Of a DNA stretch of 64,000 bases, positions 1 to 7,667 are shown piece after piece (position 1 is the stretch's first letter; each line of letters begins with the position of its first letter). Origin of the DNA: Pseudomonas graminis (GTDB lineage: Bacteria; Pseudomonadota; Gammaproteobacteria; Pseudomonadales; Pseudomonadaceae). The DNA is taken from the NCBI RefSeq assembly GCF_004364335.1, contig NZ_SOCR01000001.1:310001-374000 (forward strand). The letters are read 5' to 3'. Below the pieces are notes generated by a model. That model was not told the origin of the DNA, searched no databases, and saw only the letters and a list, made by a program, of their open reading frames with translations. Made by a program: the position numbers and the translations under genes.

Positions 1-14
1 AGCGTTCAAACGGG

Positions 15-124
15 TTCGCCAGCAAGCCGGCTCCTACAGAGTGCCATCTGGTCCCGACCGGCCAGCGCTACAAAATTGCTGGCAGACACCGCGCATTGAA
101 TGGGACCGGCTTTAGCCGGGAAGG
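15..124. repeat. Two REP-type palindromes at the left edge
   Basis: A short palindrome of the type TTCGCCAGCAAGCCGGCTCC lies at 15-38, and a second type, GGACCGGCTTTAGCCGGGAA, lies at about 103-122. Both recur throughout the window in intergenic DNA, as expected of Pseudomonas REP elements. No gene is seen in the first 179 bases. Confidence 0.7.
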
Positions 125-179
125 CGTCAGACGTCACGCCATCATTCGTTGGCTGAGGATGGGGTGTCAGCCAATGGCG

Positions 180-494
180 TCACTTGTGACCCTTTGCCTT
201 CGGCACCATCTGTTTAATGGTCCCGGTCGGGATATCAATCAACGCGTATTTGTCCTTGATTTCCACCCACTGTTGATTCTCGTCCGGTGCGGCCAAGTGA
301 CGTGCGCGCCAGTCCTTGATGGCCAGGCTTGGACGTTGGTACTGGTCAGGGGCGTTGTCGCCTTCCTTGATTTCCTTGACCCCTGCGCCCGGTCGCTCCA
401 TGGTCACGCTTGGCTGTTCGGCAGCGTAGGAAAAGCTGCTGACTGCGCATACTGCGGTGAACAGCAGATGAGGGAGGTATTTCTTGGCGAGCAT
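180..494 (-). CDS. RcnB-like small periplasmic protein
   Basis: A 104-residue protein when started at the ATG at 494, which has AAGGA about seven bases upstream; the frame stays open further upstream but without a better start. The N-terminus is a Sec signal peptide ending SSFSYA-AEQ. The mature part follows the pattern of the RcnB/YohN family: a P-x-Q/E-Y segment, then a W-R segment (residues about 58-60), then W-V and a run of the type YALIDIPTGTI. RcnB of E. coli is a periplasmic protein influencing nickel/cobalt homeostasis, but most Pseudomonas relatives have no tested role. There is no metal-transport gene next to it, so the function is open. Confidence 0.75.
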   Translation of the reverse strand: MLAKKYLPHLLFTAVCAVSSFSYAAEQPSVTMERPGAGVKEIKEGDNAPDQYQRPSLAIKDWRARHLAAPDENQQWVEIKDKYALIDIPTGTIKQMVPKAKGHK

Positions 495-642
495 GATCAG
501 GTCCTTTGGCAAACGAGTGCCGCTAACTGAGTAGAGATTGACGGTGTATCCGTCATGCTCTGACCGGGACTGATTCGCAGGAGTTCGATCTGATAGCATC
601 GAGAGGCAGTGATCGGCTCAAACGTCGTCAGCACCCCGGCTG

Positions 643-669
643 GCCCCTTCCCGGCCAAGCCGGTCCTAC
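643..669. repeat. REP palindrome
   Basis: CTTCCCGGCCAAGCCGGTCC, the reverse orientation of the GGACCGGCTTTAGCCGGGAA element, just upstream of the acetyltransferase gene. Confidence 0.6.
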
Positions 670-725
670 GAAAAGCAGCGCGTGCATCCCGCCGGATCGG
701 CAGTGCCCCTGCAGGGAGAAACCGC

Positions 726-1283
726 ATGGACAGCCCGACGCTTCACACGACTCGACTGATACTGACCCCACTGTTGTTGACCGATGCGCCGGTGATTCAA
801 CAGCTGTTTCCCCAGTGGGAAGTGGTCCGGTATCTGGACAGCCATGTGCCATGGCCCTACCCCGAAGACGGCGCGCTGACCTACCTCCGCGACGTCGCGC
901 TTCCTGCTGTGGCAGAGGGGCGTGAATGGCACTGGACGATACGCCTGATCGGCGAACCGGCGCGGGTGATCGGCTGCATCAGCCTGCACGATCAGCTCAA
1001 AAACCACAGGGGTTTCTGGCTGGCGCCGCAGTGGCGTGGCCAGGGCTATATCCAGGAGGCGTGTGAGGTGATCAACGCCTTCTGGTTCGAAACCCTGCAG
1101 CGGCCGGTGATGCAGGTGCCCAAAGCGGCGGGCAATGAAGCATCACGAAGGATTTCTCAGCGCGAAGGCATGCGACTGATCGAGCGCCGGGACGGCCACT
1201 TTGTGTCTGGCGCCATGGTTCTGGAGCTCTGGGAGTTGACCCGCGATGAATGGTTGGCCAAGCGGCCACAGGGCTCGGGATGA
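726..1283 (+). CDS. GNAT N-acetyltransferase, RimJ/RimL type
   Basis: A 185-residue protein. The start at 726 is chosen because GGGAGAA precedes it and the sequence begins with the typical MDSPTLHTTRLILTPL opening of RimJ/RimL-like acetyltransferases; upstream in-frame codons run through a REP element. The acetyl-CoA site is visible as WRGQGYIQEA (the R-G-x-G-Y/x-A of motif A, about residues 105-115), preceded by the beta-strand IGCISLHD and FWLAPQ. Members acetylate N-termini of ribosomal proteins or small molecules; the substrate here cannot be read from sequence. It is a single gene, followed about 100 bases later by an MFS exporter. Confidence 0.85.
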   Translation: MDSPTLHTTRLILTPLLLTDAPVIQQLFPQWEVVRYLDSHVPWPYPEDGALTYLRDVALPAVAEGREWHWTIRLIGEPARVIGCISLHDQLKNHRGFWLAPQWRGQGYIQEACEVINAFWFETLQRPVMQVPKAAGNEASRRISQREGMRLIERRDGHFVSGAMVLELWELTRDEWLAKRPQGSG

Positions 1284-1385
1284 TGCAGCAGGCACTGGTT
1301 TCCCGGGACAATCAGCTGATTGCCTGTTGACCTGCTCCGCCTCAATCCCTAGGGTAGCCGGCCTTCTTTACCCCTCAGGAACCCC

Positions 1386-2564
1386 ATGTCCAGCCGCAGC
1401 AAACTCCCTTCCACCGTCTACCTTCTGGGCCTGACGATCTTCTCGCTGGTGACGGCCGAATTCATGGTCGCCGGCATGATGCCCGCGCTGGCCGACGCGT
1501 TCTCGGTCAGTCTCGCCCAGGTCGGCAACCTCATCGCCTTCTACGCCTTGGGCATGGCGATCGGCGGACCGCTTGTGACCGTCCTGCTGCTGTCCAGAGG
1601 CGTCAGCAACAAACGCTCGTTGATCGCTTTGCTCGTCTGTTATGTGGTGGCCGGCGCAATCGCCGCGGCCGCGCAAAGTTACCTCGTGCTTGCCGCTGCT
1701 CGCGTGGTCATGGGCATTGCCAGTGCCGTCTGTATCGGTCTGTGCATGACGGTGTGCGCAGGTCTGGTCACCCCGGAACGACGCGGCCGAGCGGTGTCGG
1801 TGGTCCTTGCCGGGCTAATGCTTTCCCCTGTGGTGGGCGTGCCGCTGACCACATGGGTGGAGCAACACTTCGGCTGGAGGGCGAGCGCCTGGCTGGTGGT
1901 GGTGCTGGCGATGCTTTGCACGGTGCTGGCGAGCAAGCGATTGCCGGCGAGCGCCAATGGCAGCGAACCGCCACTGCGCCAACAAGTGGCCGACATGAAG
2001 AATCCGCCCCTCTGGGCGGCATACCTCACCAGCGGGTTAATCATCGGCGCCACCTTCGCCGCGTTCAGCTACTGCACGCCCATCCTGATTCAGGAAGTCG
2101 GTGTGGCGCCAAAATTCGTCGCACCGCTGCTGGCGCTGTATGGCGTCGCGAACGTGCTGGGCAACTGGGTGGTGGGCCGACTGGCGGATCGCTACATGAT
2201 GGCGATCGTCGGCTGGGGCCTGGCGATCATGGTGCTTGCGTTGTCGGGCTTCGCCCTGGCCGGGGATCATCTGTGGCTCAACCTGATGTGCTTCCTCGCC
2301 CTCGGGCTGACCGGCGTGGCGCTGAACCCCGCGATGGTCGCGCGCGTCATGAAAGCGGCCGAGCCCGGCGCGCTGGTAAACATCATGCACACCTCGGTCA
2401 TCACTGCCGGACTGGCATTCGGCAGTTGGGCAGGTGGTGTGACGATTGATGCGGGCCTGGGCTTGCGCTCGCCGCTCTGGGTCGGCGCGGCCATGGCCCT
2501 GGCAGGACTGCTGAGCCTGGTGCGGCCGATAGCGATACGTCGCAGCCAGGCGCTGTGCGACTGA
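1386..2564 (+). CDS. MFS efflux transporter, DHA1-like
   Basis: A 392-residue protein with about 12 hydrophobic segments and no large insert, the usual size of 12-TM drug:H+ antiporters. AEFMVAGMMPALADAF in TM1 and ALGMAIGGPL in TM2 are typical of the sugar-efflux/chloramphenicol-resistance (AraJ, CmlA-like) branch. AGGA lies before the ATG. It would act in the inner membrane as a proton-driven exporter of sugars or drugs; the substrate is unknown. It has no adjacent regulator of its own, although the MerR gene downstream is convergent. Confidence 0.85.
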   Translation: MSSRSKLPSTVYLLGLTIFSLVTAEFMVAGMMPALADAFSVSLAQVGNLIAFYALGMAIGGPLVTVLLLSRGVSNKRSLIALLVCYVVAGAIAAAAQSYLVLAAARVVMGIASAVCIGLCMTVCAGLVTPERRGRAVSVVLAGLMLSPVVGVPLTTWVEQHFGWRASAWLVVVLAMLCTVLASKRLPASANGSEPPLRQQVADMKNPPLWAAYLTSGLIIGATFAAFSYCTPILIQEVGVAPKFVAPLLALYGVANVLGNWVVGRLADRYMMAIVGWGLAIMVLALSGFALAGDHLWLNLMCFLALGLTGVALNPAMVARVMKAAEPGALVNIMHTSVITAGLAFGSWAGGVTIDAGLGLRSPLWVGAAMALAGLLSLVRPIAIRRSQALCD

Positions 2565-2608
2565 AGGCGTCGTAACTGACGTCGGTGTATTGCGAGGTGA
2601 CGTGTCCT

Positions 2609-2983
2609 TCAGGGCACGTCAGCGGCGCCAGTCCCCTGCAGCGGACAGACCTGCCCCGCCCGCTCGGCCAACAGACTGCGCAGCGCGTGCATCTGCGCGA
2701 TGCGCTCGTCCAGCAACGCGATTTTCTCGGCGAATAATCCCCTCAGCACGTCGCTTGAGACCTGCTCGCTGTTCCACAGCAACGGCAGGTTCTCGCCGAT
2801 CTCCTTCAGCGAAAATCCCAGCTGTTGCGCCAGCTTGATATACCTCACCAGCTGCAGGGTCTCCTCCGGGTAGTGCCGATAGCCGTTGGCACTGCGCTGC
2901 GGTTTGATCAGGCCTTTCTCTTCATAAAAACGCAATGCGTCCACGGACACCCCCGCACGCACTGCCACTTCGCCTATTTTCAT
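2609..2983 (-). CDS. MerR-family transcriptional regulator
   Basis: 124 residues from the ATG at 2983 (an in-frame TTG at 2992 is an alternative). The N-terminal winged helix is plain: MKIGEVAVRAGVSVDALRFY, EEKGLI, NGYRHY, followed by a long dimerisation helix from about residue 70. It has a single cysteine near the C-terminus (VCPLQ), not the paired cysteines of CueR, ZntR or MerR, so metal sensing is unlikely; regulators of this short type commonly sense drugs or redox stress. It is divergent from the small membrane protein at 3058, whose promoter carries a MerR-style operator, so that gene is the likely target. Confidence 0.85.
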   Translation of the reverse strand: MKIGEVAVRAGVSVDALRFYEEKGLIKPQRSANGYRHYPEETLQLVRYIKLAQQLGFSLKEIGENLPLLWNSEQVSSDVLRGLFAEKIALLDERIAQMHALRSLLAERAGQVCPLQGTGAADVP

Positions 2984-3000
2984 GACACTCAATGCTCACG

Positions 3001-3031
3001 TTGACTCTGGACCAAGGACCAGGCTTTAGCC
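3001..3031 (+). promoter_or_regulatory. MerR-type promoter with 19-bp spacer
   Basis: TTGACT (3001-3006) is followed by 19 bases and a weak -10 (TTAGCC, 3026-3031). Inside the spacer, CTGGACCAAGGACCAG is an interrupted dyad with arms CTGG-CC and GG-CCAG. An over-long 19-bp spacer spanned by a dyad is the signature of promoters untwisted by MerR activators. The site lies between the MerR gene (2983) and the membrane protein (3058). Confidence 0.65.
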
Positions 3032-3057
3032 TGCGGGCTCAACTGTGAGGGAAGATC

Positions 3058-3495
3058 ATGATCAGCGCAAAGACCAACAGGCACCTCGTCAGAAGCAGCG
3101 CCTTTTACGATTTGATAATGACGGCGGGGTTCATGACGCCCTGGACGGCCGCATGGGTCTTCGGCGCCTTTTCCGCGCTGTCAGGCGCGTTGGCACTGGA
3201 ACGACCGGTGCCCGTGCTGGACGTCAGCGGAATGCTGTTCGCCAATTTGCTCGGCAGCGTGGTGGTGGTCTGGTCGCTCTGGCGCCTGGCGCAACCGAGC
3301 CGTCGCGTGGGGTTATACGACGCACTGGCGCGAACGCTGTTCGCGACGTGGCAGCTTTACGCGGTCGGCCAGGGAGCGAGTGTGCTGATTCTTGGGTTTA
3401 CGGTGTTCGAGGTGGTGTTTGTTGTCCTGCAGATTGTGCCGGTCAGTGAGCGGACCCCGAGATATGCAGGATATTGCCGAGGCACGGCTCAATGA
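3058..3495 (+). CDS. Small membrane protein, probable MerR target
   Basis: 145 residues with about four hydrophobic segments (around residues 17-45, 60-80, 90-110 and 110-130) and no recognised domain. The start is set by GAGGGAAG just before the ATG. The gene sits directly behind a MerR-type promoter, which suggests it is induced by the signal that the neighbouring regulator senses. It ends 7 bases inside the convergent MFS gene. I do not recognise the family beyond a general resemblance to small uncharacterised Pseudomonas membrane proteins. Confidence 0.75.
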   Translation: MISAKTNRHLVRSSAFYDLIMTAGFMTPWTAAWVFGAFSALSGALALERPVPVLDVSGMLFANLLGSVVVVWSLWRLAQPSRRVGLYDALARTLFATWQLYAVGQGASVLILGFTVFEVVFVVLQIVPVSERTPRYAGYCRGTAQ

Positions 3496-4694
3496 GCAGC
3501 GACCCTCTCACCGGCGACTCTTTCGCCCTGCACAAATCCATGACTCCGCGCGCGGAACGCAATCGCCAGGCTCATCAGCAGCACCAGCACCATCACCCAC
3601 GCAAAGGCGCCCGCACCCCAGTGACCGAGCAGCACGCCACCCAGAAGCCCGCCGCCGGCAATCGCGCTGTTCCAGACGACCACGTTCATCGACAGGGCCA
3701 CATCGGCGCCCTCACCTGCGGCGTCAGCCAGCGCGGTTTGCAGCAGTGTGGCGGCGCCGCCGAAGGTCAGGCCCCAGACAAAGACACCGAAGTAGATCGC
3801 CGAGGCAGAACCCGAGAACATCCCGAAGAACACCGAAACCCCGGCGAAGGTGGCGAGGCTCAGCAACACCGCGGTGCGAAGATGACGATCGACCAGACGC
3901 CCTCCGACCCAGATGCCGACCAGCGCAGCAATGCCGAACACCAGCAGCACCCGATCGACATGGGCACCCAACCCGGCGAGGGAAACAAAGGGCGCGACGT
4001 AGGTGTAGAGAATGTTGTGGGCGAGCATCCAGGTCAGCACCACGCCGAGGACGGGACGCACGCCCGGCGTGAATAAGACCTGACGCAGCGGCATGCGCCG
4101 GGAAGATGATTGACCCGGGTAGTCCGGCACTTTGATCAGCACCCAGGCGATCAACACCAGGGTCAATCCGGACATCACGGCAAACGACATCCGCCAGCCG
4201 ATTGCCCCGCCCAGCCAGGTGCCAAGGGGCACGCCCAGTGACAGCGCGATCGGCGTACCCACCATCGCGACTGCCATGGCGCGGCCCTGTGAGGCGGGCT
4301 CGACCATGCGTCGCGCGTAGCCGCCAATGAGGCTCCAGGCCAGCCCCGCCGACACCCCTGCGAAAAATCGCGCGATCAGGGTCAGCCAGTAAACCGAAGA
4401 CAGCGCCGTAATGGAGTTGAACAGCAGAAACCCGACGACAGTGACCAGCAGCACCGTCCTGCGCCGCCAGTTGCGCGTGGCAATGGTCAGCGGGATGGCG
4501 GCCAGCAACGACCCCAGGGCGTACATCGTCACCATCTGGCCTGCCAACGACGCCGAAATGCCCAGGCCATCGCCTATTTCAGGCAACAGCCCTGCCGGCA
4601 GAGTCTCCGTCACAATGCAGATAAAGCCGGTCATGGCCAGCGCCAGCAGCGCCCCGTACGGGAGCCTGGTGGTATTTCCCTCATGGGTCATCAT
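3489..4694 (-). CDS. MFS efflux transporter under a divergent TetR
   Basis: 401 residues, 12-TM DHA1-type exporter. TETLPAGLLPEIGDGL in TM1 and MYALGSLLAAIPLTI in TM2 match the arabinose-efflux (YdhP/SotB-like) branch. GGAGG stands five bases before the ATG at 4694. It is divergent from the TetR regulator at 4803, with an operator-like dyad in the 108-base gap, so it is probably a drug or metabolite exporter derepressed when the TetR protein binds its ligand. It overlaps the end of the small membrane gene tail-to-tail by 7 bases. Confidence 0.85.
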   Translation of the reverse strand: MMTHEGNTTRLPYGALLALAMTGFICIVTETLPAGLLPEIGDGLGISASLAGQMVTMYALGSLLAAIPLTIATRNWRRRTVLLVTVVGFLLFNSITALSSVYWLTLIARFFAGVSAGLAWSLIGGYARRMVEPASQGRAMAVAMVGTPIALSLGVPLGTWLGGAIGWRMSFAVMSGLTLVLIAWVLIKVPDYPGQSSSRRMPLRQVLFTPGVRPVLGVVLTWMLAHNILYTYVAPFVSLAGLGAHVDRVLLVFGIAALVGIWVGGRLVDRHLRTAVLLSLATFAGVSVFFGMFSGSASAIYFGVFVWGLTFGGAATLLQTALADAAGEGADVALSMNVVVWNSAIAGGGLLGGVLLGHWGAGAFAWVMVLVLLMSLAIAFRARSHGFVQGERVAGERVAAH

Positions 4695-4712
4695 TCGATC
4701 CTCCGACTAATA

Positions 4713-4724
4713 TACTGATCGGTA
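4713..4724. promoter_or_regulatory. TetR operator candidate
   Basis: TACTGATCGGTA is a dyad with 10 of 12 positions symmetric, between the divergent tetR-like and MFS genes and about 20 bases before the MFS start codon. Such sites overlapping the promoter are common for TetR repressors that control a divergent exporter. Confidence 0.5.
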
Positions 4725-4802
4725 GCAATCTAGAGAGCCAAAGTCGGGTAGTCAATCACTTATGTATCAACTAGTATTTATGTGACTTGAATGGAGGTCC
4801 AT

Positions 4803-5450
4803 ATGGCTCAGATGGGACGACCGCGCACGTTCGACCGTGACGTGGCAATCACCCAGGCACTGCATCTGTTTTGGGAACATGGCTACGACGCAACGTCACT
4901 CAGCCAGCTCAAGGCAAGCATCGGCGGCGGCATCACCGCGCCGAGCTTCTATGCAGCGTTTGGCTCAAAGCAGGCGCTGTTCAACGAAGTCATGGCGCGC
5001 TACCTGAACACCCATGGCCGCGTGACCGACAGCCTGTTCGACACCGCGCTCGCCCCCAGGGAAGCGATCGAGCGCACGCTGCGGTGCTCGGCTCAAATGC
5101 AATGCGAGACAGGTCATCCCAAGGGCTGCCTGGTGTCACTGGGTTTGCTGAGTGCGTCCACGGAAGAAAGCAAAACCATCTCCCAGCCGCTGGCGGAGGC
5201 GCGAGCCTTGAACCGTGCTGCCATTGTCGCCTGTATCGAACGGGCCATTGCGTCGGGAGAACTGCCTGCAACGGTGGCGCCGGTCGCGCTGGCCACGGTG
5301 TTCGACAGCTTCATGCTGGGCATGTCGGTACTGGCCCGCGATGGCGCGACGGTTGAAACACTGGACGCCGCAATCACCCATGTGATGGGCGTATGGGACG
5401 GGCTGCGCATCGACGCTCCGGTGCCAGCTGGCGACCCGGCGAAGACGTGA
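4803..5450 (+). CDS. TetR/AcrR-family regulator
   Basis: 215 residues starting at the second in-frame ATG, because GGAGG ends five bases before it; the ATG at 4791 would overlap its own ribosome-binding site. The N-terminal helix-turn-helix is clear: MGRPRTFDRDVAITQALHLF, then TSLSQLKASIG and SFYAAFGSKQALF (about residues 3-55). The C-terminal ligand domain carries CETGHPKGCLVS around residue 103, a segment seen in many TetR regulators of exporters and reductases. It is probably the repressor of the divergent MFS gene and of itself. Confidence 0.88.
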   Translation: MAQMGRPRTFDRDVAITQALHLFWEHGYDATSLSQLKASIGGGITAPSFYAAFGSKQALFNEVMARYLNTHGRVTDSLFDTALAPREAIERTLRCSAQMQCETGHPKGCLVSLGLLSASTEESKTISQPLAEARALNRAAIVACIERAIASGELPATVAPVALATVFDSFMLGMSVLARDGATVETLDAAITHVMGVWDGLRIDAPVPAGDPAKT

Positions 5451-5487
5451 TCCTTGGCAATCCCTGAGTGTGCTCGCCCGCTACGGC

Positions 5488-5692
5488 TTAACCAAAACGC
5501 GCCAGTGCCGCATCAACGAATCGGCGCAGCTTGGCCGTTCGCTGCCGGGTGTCGGTGTAGAGGGCGCGCCGAGTCCATGCTCAAGAGCAGCGACATGCTT
5601 GGCGACCCTCTGCGGCGACAGCCAGGCGCTCCGCTGCTGTTGCGTAAAAGCCGCATTCTGCCGCCGTGACGAAAGCTGGCGAATTGAACGCT
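5488..5692 (-). pseudogene. LysR-family regulator remnant with frameshifts
   Basis: Read on the minus strand, one frame gives AFVTAAECGFYATAAERLA (the LysR helix-turn-helix entry). It then shifts by one base to LSPQRVAKHVAALEHGLGA (recognition helix and dimer helix start) and shifts again to LYTDTRQRTAKLRRFVDAAL followed by A-R-F-G and a stop, which resembles the C-terminal tail of LysR proteins. The whole co-inducer domain, roughly 200 codons, is missing. This is therefore a decayed LysR gene: N-terminal helix joined to the C-terminal tail. It is divergent from the LysE exporter, the usual arrangement for such a regulator. The 5450-5891 interval holds nothing else I can support. Confidence 0.6.
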
Positions 5693-5891
5693 CCAAGCCG
5701 GCGTACTGCATTCCGCTGAACAAGGAGGCGCTGAAGACCGCACTGGCCAAGGCAGAAAGGCACATTGAATTGCCCCACGGGTCCTGGCGCCACTGAATGA
5801 CGTCCTCCCGCAAAGCCCTCCAGAAAAGCGCCACCGTCCGGTAACATGCGTGCCTGCACACGCCGTTCGTATCGCCACGGGAAGGAACTTG

Positions 5892-6521
5892 ATGATTGAT
5901 CTCTCGGTATTACTGCTTTTCGCGGGCGCCTGCCTTGCGCTCACGCTGACACCGGGCCCGGACATGCTCTTGATCGCATCGCGGAGCATGAGCCAGGGCA
6001 GAGCGTCAGGTTTCGTTTCCCTGGCGGGCATTCAGGTAGGCACCTATTGTCACGCGCTGGCTGCCGCACTCGGGCTCTCTCAACTGTTGATCAATGTCCC
6101 CGCTGCCTACGACGCGGTGCGGTTCGCCGGGGCTGCCTACCTGGTATTTCTCGCCTGGAAAGCGTTCAGCGCCCCATCGCCGCTGCAGGCAGATGCCGAC
6201 CTCGCGCCCACGCCGCTTCCGAGTATTTTCCGGCAGGGGTTGGTGACCAATCTGCTCAACCCGAAAATGGCACTGTTCGTGTTGGCGTTGTTTCCGCAGT
6301 TCGTTGATCCGACGAAAGCTTCGCTGGTCGCGCAGATGCTTATATTCGCCACCGTTTTGAATGTCATCGGTTTACTGGTGAACGGCGCAGTGATACTTCT
6401 CGCCAGTAAACTCGGGCACAAGCTGGCGGCCAATGCCCGCATTGCCAAGCGCCTCAATCAGGTACTGGGTGCGGTCTTTCTGGGCCTAGCGTGTCGGTTG
6501 GCACTGGTCTCGGGACGATAA
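5892..6521 (+). CDS. LysE/RhtB-family amino-acid exporter
   Basis: 209 residues from the ATG at 5892, preceded by AAGGA. About six hydrophobic segments. The family hallmark LTLTPGPDMLLIASRSMSQG is at about residues 18-37, and the second marker GLVTNLLNPKMALFVLALFP is near residue 120. RhtB/LysE proteins export amino acids such as homoserine, threonine or lysine by proton exchange across the inner membrane. The upstream divergent LysR regulator is broken, so expression may no longer be ligand controlled. Confidence 0.88.
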   Translation: MIDLSVLLLFAGACLALTLTPGPDMLLIASRSMSQGRASGFVSLAGIQVGTYCHALAAALGLSQLLINVPAAYDAVRFAGAAYLVFLAWKAFSAPSPLQADADLAPTPLPSIFRQGLVTNLLNPKMALFVLALFPQFVDPTKASLVAQMLIFATVLNVIGLLVNGAVILLASKLGHKLAANARIAKRLNQVLGAVFLGLACRLALVSGR

Positions 6522-6580
6522 GGTCGCGACTACCGGCGCAGAAGGTCTCATCGCCCACTCCTCTGAACAAAGGTCTGCAC

Positions 6581-7015
6581 ATGGTTGCCATTACCGACTA
6601 TTCGGACACGTTTCATCGCTTGGCGGTGATCGAACTCTGGAACGCCGTGTTCGGTTACGAAACCGCCCATAACACGCCCCGCCTCGCCATCGACAAGAAG
6701 CTGGCGGTATCGGACGGTCTCTTTTTTGTTGCCATGACGAACAACGAAGTGTCGGGGACCGTTCTGGCCGGCTACGACGGCCATCGTGGATGGCTGTATG
6801 CGGTGGCGGTGCACCCCGCTCATCGCAGAAAAGGCGTAGGCATGCAGTTGGTTCGTCATGCAGAGCACGCCCTGACATTGCGGGGGTGCATGAAAATCAA
6901 CCTGCAGATCGTCAGCACCAATGCAAGCGTCCAGGCGTTCTATGAGTCTATGGGTTACTCAACCGAACCGCGCATCAGCATGGGCAAGAAAATCGAATCG
7001 AACATCACCCATTGA
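6581..7015 (+). CDS. GNAT N-acetyltransferase, YpeA-like
   Basis: 144 residues from the ATG at 6581 (AAAGG upstream). The acetyl-CoA-binding motif is well formed: AVHPAHRRKGVGMQLVRHAE, with R/K-x-G-x-G around residue 85, followed by LQIVSTNASVQAFYESMGY, the typical N-x-x-A-x-x-F-Y-x-x-x-G-Y end of the fold. The N-terminal part (about 30 residues) is not conserved in motif. Substrate unknown. A strong hairpin follows the stop codon. Confidence 0.85.
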   Translation: MVAITDYSDTFHRLAVIELWNAVFGYETAHNTPRLAIDKKLAVSDGLFFVAMTNNEVSGTVLAGYDGHRGWLYAVAVHPAHRRKGVGMQLVRHAEHALTLRGCMKINLQIVSTNASVQAFYESMGYSTEPRISMGKKIESNITH

Positions 7016-7021
7016 TACGCC

Positions 7022-7050
7022 CGGGGCAGCGCATTCCTTGCGCTGCCCCG
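7022..7050. terminator. Hairpin after the acetyltransferase gene
   Basis: An 11-base perfect stem, CGGGGCAGCGC, with a seven-base loop lies seven bases after the stop at 7015 and before the end of the convergent DUF305 gene. There is no T-tract, so it may work in both directions or only protect the mRNA ends. Confidence 0.55.
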
Positions 7051-7090
7051 CTGTCTGCGCTCCCCGTCAGGGGCGCAGAACTTTGCGCCC

Positions 7091-7432
7091 TTACTGAGCC
7101 GGATGCGCCTTCAGCCACTTCTTCATCTGCGCGATTTCCGCCGCCTGCGCCGCCACAATCTTGCGCGCCAGCTCCAGCATCTCCGGATCCTTCCCGTATT
7201 TCAGCTCGATCTTCGCCATCTCCACTGCACCTTCGTGGTGCGGGAGCATGCCGGCCGCAAACGCCACGTCGGGGTCGTCGCTCATCATGCCGTGATGCAT
7301 ATCGTCTTTCATGGCGCCCATTGATTGCTGATAGGCCTCATGCATCTGTTTGACGTCCTCCTTCTGGTCAGCCCTGACGGCTGTGACGGCAAGCAATGCA
7401 ATGACGCTGACAACGGCGGCAATCTTTTTCAT
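7091..7432 (-). CDS. DUF305 periplasmic protein, copper-associated
   Basis: 113 residues: signal peptide (MKKIAAVVSVIALLAVTAVRA), then a four-helix DUF305 domain. The family's Met/His motifs are present: MKDDMHHGMMSDDPDVAFAA and GMLPHHEGAVEMAKIELKYG. DUF305 proteins (CopM-like) are small periplasmic helical bundles often found with copper-resistance genes, and the Met/His residues are proposed copper ligands. The promoter has a CueR-type box (see 7471-7501), which supports induction by copper. It is a single gene, not part of a cop or cus cluster here. Confidence 0.85.
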   Translation of the reverse strand: MKKIAAVVSVIALLAVTAVRADQKEDVKQMHEAYQQSMGAMKDDMHHGMMSDDPDVAFAAGMLPHHEGAVEMAKIELKYGKDPEMLELARKIVAAQAAEIAQMKKWLKAHPAQ

Positions 7433-7470
7433 GACGGGACATCCTGGGTGAGGGTAGAAACGAAGCCGTC

Positions 7471-7501
7471 ACGCTAGACCTTTCCATAGCGGCAAGGTCA
7501 A
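7471..7501 (-). promoter_or_regulatory. CueR-type promoter box for the DUF305 gene
   Basis: On the minus strand a TTGACC -35 (7501-7496) is separated by exactly 19 bases from a weak -10, TAGCGT (7476-7471). The spacer holds the dyad ACCTTGCC-GCTAT-GGAAAGGT, with arms matching at 7 of 8 positions. This is the layout and sequence of CueR/copper MerR promoters. It points only towards the DUF305 gene, about 40 bases away. Confidence 0.7.
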
Positions 7502-7667
7502 GCTGAACATGAAGAAAGTTGAAGACCCTGAAGGCGGCCATCGCGCAGTCATTACCCTGGACGGCACGTTTCTCCCGCTGCGTCCGTTCTAAGTTGGACC
7601 CGCTCTGAGTCGTGGGCCCGCCGACGGTCATTTCGCCTGCGCGGGCACCACGCCCAGGCTGCTTCCC

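Noticed and set aside
7509..7592. 27-codon plus-strand ORF ([15 protein letters not shown]...)
   Set aside because: Too short, no ribosome-binding site, and it overlaps the far side of the CueR box; could be a chance frame.
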